Source: an uncultured Phycisphaerae bacterium
Lineage (GTDB): Bacteria; Planctomycetota; Phycisphaerae; Phycisphaerales; SM1A02
Direction of reading: 5' to 3'
Length of the DNA: 12,028 bases
Assembly: GCA_937899935.1 (NCBI GenBank)
Contig: CALCOW010000365.1
Location: 1-12,028, forward strand
Made by a program: the position numbers and the translations under genes. Below, one piece after another: positions 7,218 through 12,028 of this stretch (the first letter of the stretch is position 1; each line of letters begins with the position of its first letter). A model generated the notes under the pieces. It searched no databases and was not told the origin of the DNA. It saw nothing but the letters and a program-made list of their open reading frames with translations.

Positions 7218-7305
7218 CGGACAGGGTGGGATTCGAACCCACGGTACGGACAAGCCGTACACGGCATTTCCAGTGCCGCTCCTTCAGCCGCTCGGACACC
7301 TGTCC
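7218..7305 (-). tRNA. tRNA-Ser, anticodon GGA
   Basis: An 88-base class II tRNA with a long variable arm. The acceptor stem GGACAGG pairs with CCTGTCC, and the discriminator is G, as expected for serine. The anticodon stem CGGCA/TGCCG encloses CTGGAAA, giving anticodon GGA (reads UCC and UCU). The variable arm GTACGG-CTTG-TCCGTAC forms a clear stem. The T-arm is GTGGG-TTCGAAT-CCCAC. No CCA is encoded. It is the first gene of a two-tRNA unit. Confidence 0.96.
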
Positions 7306-7387
7306 CGTCAGAATACGATTGACCAGTCTATCAAGTTAGAACATGAGAGCACGGCTCATACCGCTTTCTGAAGCCCCAAAACGCACA

Positions 7388-7409
7388 CTACCGCGCCGTA
7401 GCGCGGTAG
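7388..7409. repeat. Perfect inverted repeat (9 bp stem, 4 base loop)
   Basis: CTACCGCGC at 7388-7396 and GCGCGGTAG at 7401-7409 form a perfect stem. It lies about 80 bases upstream of tRNA-Ser. On the minus strand it is followed by TGTGCGTTTT, where the Ts begin too far from the stem for a good terminator. It could be an operator, a weak 3' end for the ykgJ transcript, or part of an unrecognised small RNA. Confidence 0.5.
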
Positions 7410-7520
7410 CTGGTCCGCTCTTGACTCGCTTCTGACATCAAGTGCCAAAAAAGCGAATCGCCTTTCGTGCGGAGCGCGTGCTCCCTCTTCCTATCCCCTC
7501 CATCCACACTCTCTCATCGA

Positions 7521-7553
7521 CCCCCCCATGTTCCCCCCACCCCCATATTCCCC
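7521..7553 (-). other. G-quadruplex-type tract (minus strand)
   Basis: On the minus strand four G-runs of 4, 5, 6 and 7 bases are separated by loops of 5, 1 and 5 bases (plus-strand C-runs at 7550-7553, 7540-7544, 7533-7538 and 7521-7527). This meets the strict quadruplex pattern even for four tetrads, and the plus strand could form an i-motif. It lies between the ykgJ stop and the tRNA unit. Confidence 0.75.
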
Positions 7554-7691
7554 TCGCCCGCGAAGTCAATACTCTTCGATCAGAGGCTAACTGAGACAAC
7601 AGTGTCCGCAACATAAGGCACTATTTCCGCATCTCGGAAAAAAGCATGAAATCTCTTGGAGATGCGCTTCCATGGCTCGCTGCCGCTAGCT

Positions 7692-7713
7692 TAAGCGAGC
7701 TGGGGCTCGCTAA
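7692..7713 (-). repeat. Hairpin over the ykgJ-type gene stop codon
   Basis: AGCGAGC (7694-7700) and GCTCGCT (7705-7711) form a perfect seven-base-pair stem with a TGGG loop, covering the TAG at 7710-7712. No T-run follows on either strand, so it may be an incomplete terminator or a stabilising 3' structure. Confidence 0.4.
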
Positions 7714-8180
7714 TGCGTCTGATCACGCTGAATGCGTATCTCATCAATTGGTACCAGCGAGCCTTGATCCATACCCGGACAGGGTGTGGTGCGGCGAGCC
7801 CGCTCCCAATCTTCCGGTCGACGGAGATTCTCTGGCCAGAAGGGCCAAGTTCGACACTGTCGAGGTCTCGCGTCATACAAGCCACAGATCGCCTTGCCCG
7901 GTTGGCTTTCTCTGTCTAGGAAGACGCAGTCATATCCAGCCTCTGTCAGATGCTCCTTGAGCGACCAGCCATCGCGCAGCTTTCGAGCGTATTGCGCCTT
8001 GAAGGCACGCGTGCCAAGTCCCATGGCGGCAGCCATCTGAGCACCTTCTTTTTCCGTGAACCAAACTGCACCAGGAGGCCCCGTACAACAATTGCCGCAT
8101 TGGGTACAACTGAAACGTAAGCCATCACGATACCACTCCCCACCATCAGTACCACGAACATCAGACCGCTCTTTGCTCAC
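7710..8180 (-). CDS. YkgJ-type cysteine-cluster protein (putative Zn/Fe-chelating)
   Basis: A soluble 156-residue protein with eight cysteines. FSCTQCGNCCTGPPG holds Cys25, Cys28, Cys31 and Cys32; Cys85, Cys99, Cys109 and Cys134 follow. The CxxCxxCC opening, an AICGLYDARPRQCRTWPFWPENL block and the final PCPG match the YkgJ family (UPF0153-like), described as zinc- or iron-chelating domain proteins whose biochemical role is poorly known. I prefer GTG 8180 because its GTGA overlaps the stop of the upstream gene, as in the ABC pair of this window. An in-frame GTG at 8195 with GAGAG upstream is also possible and would add five residues. The overlap implies translational coupling with the 334-residue protein, so the two may act together. 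Confidence 0.85.
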   Translation of the reverse strand: MSKERSDVRGTDGGEWYRDGLRFSCTQCGNCCTGPPGAVWFTEKEGAQMAAAMGLGTRAFKAQYARKLRDGWSLKEHLTEAGYDCVFLDRESQPGKAICGLYDARPRQCRTWPFWPENLRRPEDWERARRTTPCPGMDQGSLVPIDEIRIQRDQTH

Positions 8181-9181
8181 AGCGCCGACCGCCACTCGCT
8201 CTCTAAATCAGCGATTGGTTTCCGCGGCATGTGATCGATACGGATCCAATGAATGCCTGGGTGCTCGATCCCGATCGGTAAGTCGACGAGTTGCGCCGGC
8301 CGCTCATCAAAGGCCATGCGATCTGCTGACTGAATTTGAATCAAGCAATAGGTGAGGTCGTTGCTCATTGAGCTTTTCACAAGCCTTTGAGCTTCTTCCA
8401 AACAATCTGCCGTCATCCAGATATTGGCTTCGCCGATTCGACCCGTGTGACGATTTCTGACCTTGGCCAAAACGAACCAAAGGGTCGCACCCAATATCTT
8501 TCCACTGTCGTTCTGACTTATTGTTGGATCAATCTGCAGTTCCATGTGCCATTTTTTTACAAGTGAGCATAAGACTTCATCAAGACCACCGCCCATCGGA
8601 TGGTTGGACTGCAAGATGCTGCGCAATGTCGCTCCACCATCTAAGTCTTCCGCAGGTGGATCAGGCCAAGTTTCTTCGACTTCAACGACACCATTCTTAT
8701 CCAGCACCTCACGCACCGTTGGAAGCATTTGAGGCTCGACATAGACCAAGATGGTCTTCATCTGAGTCACAAACATTTCAAACAACTTCCCCTCGCTACA
8801 AACCCCGGCCCCAACCATCCCATCTTCCAGGATCAATGCTGACCACTGGTTCCAACCAGCTAAGAACTGGTCACGGCTTATTGGCTGTGAGCCGAGAAAG
8901 GCATCGATAGCGCGGTATGCATCACGTGAAGCGATCTCAAAAACCCCTGTCACACGATCAGTGAGCAGCCCCATCAGATCAGCAATGACGCCGCTGAGAC
9001 GCTCGTGAGAGACCGTTAGATCCAGAATGTAGACATCCTGACCATGCGAATCTGCTGCTTGATAGGTGATTGTATACCCCTCGACCGGATGCCAGCCGGG
9101 CTGTGGTACCACTCCCAAGGCGTAACGAAAGCCGTTACATGTGGGCCGGGTCAGACCTGGTTGTACTCGGGGCATCGGCAT
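8177..9181 (-). CDS. Conserved-looking hypothetical protein, 334 aa
   Basis: I do not recognise this protein. It is 334 residues and soluble, with no signal peptide or membrane span visible. It is acidic overall, with alternating strand-like and helix-like stretches (for example DVYILDLTVSHERLSGVIAD, then TILVYVEPQMLPTVREVLDK). Only three Cys (15, 132 and one near 210) and two more near the C-terminal third are seen, with no metal-binding spacing. Base usage is like its neighbours, and the stop overlaps the YkgJ-type start (GTGA), which supports it being a real gene. ATG 9181 is the longest start; ATG 9175 is equally possible, and no clear ribosome binding site precedes either. It is divergent from the NSS transporter, 207 bases between starts. 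Confidence 0.7.
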   Translation of the reverse strand: MPMPRVQPGLTRPTCNGFRYALGVVPQPGWHPVEGYTITYQAADSHGQDVYILDLTVSHERLSGVIADLMGLLTDRVTGVFEIASRDAYRAIDAFLGSQPISRDQFLAGWNQWSALILEDGMVGAGVCSEGKLFEMFVTQMKTILVYVEPQMLPTVREVLDKNGVVEVEETWPDPPAEDLDGGATLRSILQSNHPMGGGLDEVLCSLVKKWHMELQIDPTISQNDSGKILGATLWFVLAKVRNRHTGRIGEANIWMTADCLEEAQRLVKSSMSNDLTYCLIQIQSADRMAFDERPAQLVDLPIGIEHPGIHWIRIDHMPRKPIADLESEWRSAL

Positions 9182-9277
9182 CGAGCGGGTATGGTAGCAA
9201 GGAAGAATCGGAGGCTGTCACCCGCCATCGACCGGCTCCGTTATCATCCACATCGTATCCAGGGGGAAATACGCGTT

Positions 9278-9382
9278 GCGGCCGTGGACTGGTTCAGGGC
9301 ACGGTCGCCCCTACCTGACGAGGACAGGTAGAAATTCTGTACCAGGGTTCCATGGCAGCATTATGGATCCGCACTCCTGGAG
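9278..9382 (+). promoter_or_regulatory. Structured 5' leader of the NSS symporter gene
   Basis: Three consecutive hairpins can be read just before the start codon. The first is a nine-base-pair stem, 9278-9286 with 9300-9308, with one G-U pair. The second is a perfect seven-base-pair stem CTACCTG/CAGGTAG, 9311-9317 with 9325-9331, with loop ACGAGGA. The third is nested: CCAGGG (9342-9347) pairs with TCCTGG (9375-9380), and inside it TCCAT (9349-9353) pairs with ATGGA (9363-9367). The outer helix of the third covers two Gs of the GGAG ribosome binding site (9379-9382), which suggests control of translation. It matches no riboswitch consensus I can recall. The regulatory role is inference. Confidence 0.4.
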
Positions 9383-9388
9383 ACGCTG

Positions 9389-11209
9389 ATGGCCAACCAG
9401 CGAGCCCATTGGGGCAGCAGACTAGGATTTATTCTTGCAGCAGCCGGCTCGGCGGTGGGCCTTGGCAATATCTGGAAGTTTCCCTACATCACTGGCCAGA
9501 ACGGCGGCGGCCTGTTCGTACTCATTTATCTGGGCTGCATCCTGCTGGTAGGACTCCCCATCATGATGGCCGAGATCATGATCGGCCGGTCATCTCAGAG
9601 GCAACCAGTCGGCGCCTTTAAGAAACTTGAGGGCGGCTCTTCTGGCTGGACCATTGTCGGCTGGTTCGGTGTGATTGCTGGATTTCTGATTCTCTCGTTC
9701 TACATCGTCGTAGCAGGGTGGGCGATGGACTACACGCTCAAGAGTGTGGTCAATTTCACGCAACCCATTTATGAAAAAGCAGAAGCGAGTGCACTGGACT
9801 ATCGGGCGCACGTGAGTGCCGATCAAATGCGTGCTGATCTAATAGATCAACGTGCAAACGATTCCATTGCTGAACACCAAGAGAACTTACAAGTCACCAT
9901 GAGCCCACGGACATGGCAAGCTTATCAATCAATCGAGCAAGCGCTCGCCAGCGGTGCCTTTGGACCAAGACCTCTTGAATCGAACGAACTGGCAAGCTGG
10001 AAACAATCACGCCAAGGCGCTTTAGAAGCGGTGTTGTCTGACGAGACACTGGGGCAGCTGTGGTCAGCTGAGCAATTCAATAAATTTGGCGATGAACTTG
10101 AGTATCGCAATGAAGCCAATACCGAGGCGACGCAGTTTTATGCGCCGATGAGTGATGAAGATGTAAAAACTGTAGCCACCGAACAACATCGACGAGATGC
10201 CATTTCAACCAGTGTCACAAACGTTTTCCTAAATCTACTCAGAGATGGCTGGACGGCCAGCTTCTGGGCAGCCATCTTCATGCTGTTAACGATATTGATC
10301 GTCTCGAGTGGTGTCTCGGGTGGCATTGAACGGGCATGCAAGGTCCTCATGCCACTGCTTGTTTTGTTGATCTGCGTCATGGTTGTTTACGGATTCTTTC
10401 AAAGAGGATTTGAAGAGGCTGTTTCGTTCGTCTTTAAACCTGACGCTTCCAGACTGAAGCCCAGTGGCGTTCTTGAGGCCCTTGGACATGCCTTCTTTAC
10501 CTTGTCTCTGGGCATGGGCGCCATGATTACCTATGGCTCCTATCAACAAAGCAAGAAGGCGCTTTTGGGACAGAGTTTTGCGATCGCAGGCATTGACACC
10601 ATGATCGCGCTACTTGCTTGCATGATGATGTTTCCAATCATCTTTTCCTATAACCAAGAACCTGGGGCCGGTCCTGGATTGGTCTTCATGAGCATGCCAC
10701 TTGCATTTGCGGAAATGGGACAAGGCGGACTCATACTGGGCATTATTTTCTTTGCCCTCTTGGTATTTGCAGCTTTAACCTCGGCCATTAGCTTGCTCGA
10801 AGTCGTTTCTTCGTACTTCATCGACGAACGAAATTGGTCACGTCGCAAGGCGGCTTGGCTTCTGGGCGGCATTATCTTTGCATTCGGCGTCATAGCGGCT
10901 TTTGCAAACTCGCCGGACTTCCTGTTGAGCTCTTGGGAACCAGGCTATGGGCAAAACTTCTTCGACACGCTTGACTATCTGACCTCGAACTGGATGCTTC
11001 CACTTGGCGGCCTCTTCATCGCCATCTATGCCGGGTGGTTCATGCCACAAAAACTCCGCAGAGCAGAAATGGAAGATCTTGCTGGAGGCATGGTCATGCT
11101 GTGGTTCCTGCTCATTCGCTTTGTTGCGCCTGCTTTGGTCATCGTTGTTCTGCTTCAGAAAATCGGTTTTATCGATGCCGATGAATTCTTTTACGCGATT
11201 GGCTTTTAA
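9389..11209 (+). CDS. Sodium-dependent amino-acid symporter, NSS (SNF) family
   Basis: Inner-membrane Na+-coupled uptake of an amino acid or similar solute, LeuT fold. The product is 606 residues; LeuT has about 515. Span 1 reads GSAVGLGNIWKFPYI, with G20, A22, V23 and N27 matching LeuT sodium-site residues at the same numbers. FFTLSLGMGA (369-378) is span 6, with T371 at the LeuT T254 position. AALTSAIS (461-468) in span 8 supplies T464 and S465 (LeuT T354/S355, Na2 site). Asp403 in span 7 lies near the LeuT N286/E290 positions. I count eleven spans, as in many bacterial members. The loop between spans 3 and 4 (about 119-285) is about 120 residues longer than in LeuT, polar and helix-like, and should be periplasmic. 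ATG 9389 has GGAG seven bases upstream. The AGCS gene follows after 50 bases. The substrate is not determined. Confidence 0.95.
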   Translation: MANQRAHWGSRLGFILAAAGSAVGLGNIWKFPYITGQNGGGLFVLIYLGCILLVGLPIMMAEIMIGRSSQRQPVGAFKKLEGGSSGWTIVGWFGVIAGFLILSFYIVVAGWAMDYTLKSVVNFTQPIYEKAEASALDYRAHVSADQMRADLIDQRANDSIAEHQENLQVTMSPRTWQAYQSIEQALASGAFGPRPLESNELASWKQSRQGALEAVLSDETLGQLWSAEQFNKFGDELEYRNEANTEATQFYAPMSDEDVKTVATEQHRRDAISTSVTNVFLNLLRDGWTASFWAAIFMLLTILIVSSGVSGGIERACKVLMPLLVLLICVMVVYGFFQRGFEEAVSFVFKPDASRLKPSGVLEALGHAFFTLSLGMGAMITYGSYQQSKKALLGQSFAIAGIDTMIALLACMMMFPIIFSYNQEPGAGPGLVFMSMPLAFAEMGQGGLILGIIFFALLVFAALTSAISLLEVVSSYFIDERNWSRRKAAWLLGGIIFAFGVIAAFANSPDFLLSSWEPGYGQNFFDTLDYLTSNWMLPLGGLFIAIYAGWFMPQKLRRAEMEDLAGGMVMLWFLLIRFVAPALVIVVLLQKIGFIDADEFFYAIGF

Positions 11210-11259
11210 GTCCGTCATCTAACGAATCATTCCTTTGGTGTCTAAGAGAAAGAAAACTC

Positions 11260-12028
11260 ATGGAAGCCTTCAATCAATTTCTCGATGCAGTAAACAGTGT
11301 TATTTGGGCTGACTGGGTGCTCTATGCCGTACTTGCGGTTGGGGTGCTTTTCACTTTGTTTAGTGGCTTCTGCCAGTATCGAGCTTTGGTTCATGGCACC
11401 GCGGTCGTCACTGGCCGCTATGACAACAAAGATGATCCAGGTGCCATCAATCACTTCCAAGCACTTTCCGCTGCCCTCTCGGCAACGGTCGGTTTGGGCA
11501 ACATCGCAGGCGTTGCATTAGCCATCGCGCTTGGCGGGCCTGGTGCCGTTTTCTGGATGTGGATTGTTGGACTTGCCGGCATGGCGCTCAAAACAACATC
11601 GGTAACACTCTCCATGATCTACCGGAACGTAGATGATCCCGACAACCCACACGGTGGTCCAATGTGGGTGGCTGAAAAAGGTCTCTCTCAGTGGAACTTC
11701 CACCGACTTGGTGTGTTCGTTGGTTTTATTTTCTGCCTGACGTTGCTCATTTCAGCAATTACTGGTGGCAATATGTTCCAGGCTTGGAACGTTGCTGAAA
11801 TGACACAAGAAGTCGTCCCTGAGATTCCCAAACTCGGAGTGGGAATTGTGCTGGCAATCCTTGTGGGTCTCGTCATTATTGGCGGCATCAAACGAATTGG
11901 CCATGTCGCAGGTTTTCTAGTGCCCTTTATGTGTGTTGCATACATCGCTGCTGGACTTCTTGTCCTCGCAATGAACATCTCTGTGATACCTGAGATGATC
12001 TCACTTATTTTCAAGAGTGCCTTTTCAC
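11260..12028 (+). CDS. Sodium:alanine/glycine symporter, AGCS family (cut by window edge)
   Basis: The first 256 residues of an inner-membrane Na+-coupled alanine/glycine transporter, open to the window end; family members are usually 450-550 residues. The family landmark is seen early: HFQALSAALSATVGLGNIAG followed by VALAIALGGPGAVFWMWIVG. Next come a charged loop with PHGGPMWVAEKGL and further spans (about 151-172, 197-213 and 220-240). ATG 11260 starts MEAFNQFLDAVNSVIWADWV; only a weak AAGAGAAAG precedes it. The gene lies 50 bases after the NSS symporter with no terminator between, so the two are probably co-transcribed and serve amino-acid uptake by sodium gradient. Confidence 0.93.
   Translation, partial: MEAFNQFLDAVNSVIWADWVLYAVLAVGVLFTLFSGFCQYRALVHGTAVVTGRYDNKDDPGAINHFQALSAALSATVGLGNIAGVALAIALGGPGAVFWMWIVGLAGMALKTTSVTLSMIYRNVDDPDNPHGGPMWVAEKGLSQWNFHRLGVFVGFIFCLTLLISAITGGNMFQAWNVAEMTQEVVPEIPKLGVGIVLAILVGLVIIGGIKRIGHVAGFLVPFMCVAYIAAGLLVLAMNISVIPEMISLIFKSAFS

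Larger units (their letters stand above)
7306..7709. other. Gene-free stretch between the tRNA unit and ykgJ-type gene
   Basis: No protein-coding frame in these 404 bases looks real, and I recognise no RNA family. It should hold the tRNA promoter on the minus strand, though no convincing -35/-10 pair stands out. It contains a perfect hairpin at 7388-7409, a very pyrimidine-rich tract at about 7480-7556 including a quadruplex-type motif, and a hairpin over the ykgJ stop codon. Confidence 0.6.

Noticed and set aside
7646..7960. Plus-strand frame of 104 codons in the gene-poor region
   Set aside because: Most of it is opposite the YkgJ-type gene, whose cysteine pattern shows which strand is coding.
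8521..8910. Plus-strand frame of 129 codons opposite the 334-residue gene
   Set aside because: It is shorter, rich in Ser/His/Arg as antisense frames often are, and has no motif; the minus-strand gene has the coupled stop/start overlap.
9311..9331. ACGA at the loop of the second leader hairpin, recalling guanidine-II riboswitches
   Set aside because: The loop has seven bases rather than an ACGR tetraloop, and there is no second matching hairpin.
9315..9335. Hammerhead-like words CTGACGA and GAAA in the NSS leader
   Set aside because: The nine bases between them cannot form stem II, and no matching stems I and III with a cleavage triplet were found.
9352..9621. Overlapping plus-strand frame starting 37 bases before the NSS gene
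   Set aside because: It is in another frame over the conserved NSS N-terminus, and its ATG lies in the hairpin region; no leader peptide features are seen.
1..12028. CRISPR array, insertion sequence, prophage or defence system
   Set aside because: No regularly spaced repeats, transposase, integrase, phage or nuclease genes are seen; the tRNA genes are not flanked by integrase-like frames or attachment-site repeats.

Overview
The window (about 50% G+C by eye) reads as ordinary bacterial chromosome. Gene content and protein style suggest a planctomycete, possibly of the Phycisphaerae. The pointers are a UbiD-type decarboxylase of the kind seen in that group, a DksA/TraR-like protein with a very long lysine-rich histone-like tail upstream of lspA, and an ABC-2 permease with a coiled-coil insertion. 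This placement is inference from remembered families, not a search result.

Layout: the 5' end of a UbiD-family decarboxylase gene (minus, cut by the window edge) is divergent from a two-gene ABC-2 transporter operon (plus). The ATPase gene of that operon carries a frameshift, and the permease starts on a GTGA overlap. The permease meets proC (minus) tail to tail with one base between. proC is divergent from accA (plus). A roughly 290-base hairpin-rich spacer follows, then a lysine-rich/DksA-like fusion gene and lspA (plus), which look co-transcribed. lspA overlaps the end of truB (minus) by 22 bases. Upstream of truB lies a tandem tRNA-Ser(GGA)/tRNA-Pro(GGG) unit (minus) ending in a clear intrinsic terminator.

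A 404-base gene-free stretch follows, with a perfect hairpin and a strong G-quadruplex-type tract. Next come two translationally coupled minus-strand genes: an unrecognised 334-residue protein, then a YkgJ-type cysteine-cluster protein. The last part, on the plus strand, holds two Na+-coupled amino-acid transporters of different families: an NSS symporter with a large loop insertion, then an AGCS alanine/glycine symporter cut by the window edge. The NSS gene is preceded by a leader that can form three consecutive hairpins, the last covering its ribosome binding site.

Most genes are housekeeping: proline synthesis, the first step of fatty acid synthesis, lipoprotein maturation, tRNA modification and tRNAs. 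The points most worth a second look are the NSS leader, the histone-tail/DksA-like fusion that has lost three of four zinc cysteines, the disrupted ABC ATPase, and the G-rich tract. I found no convincing defence system, CRISPR array, insertion sequence or prophage.
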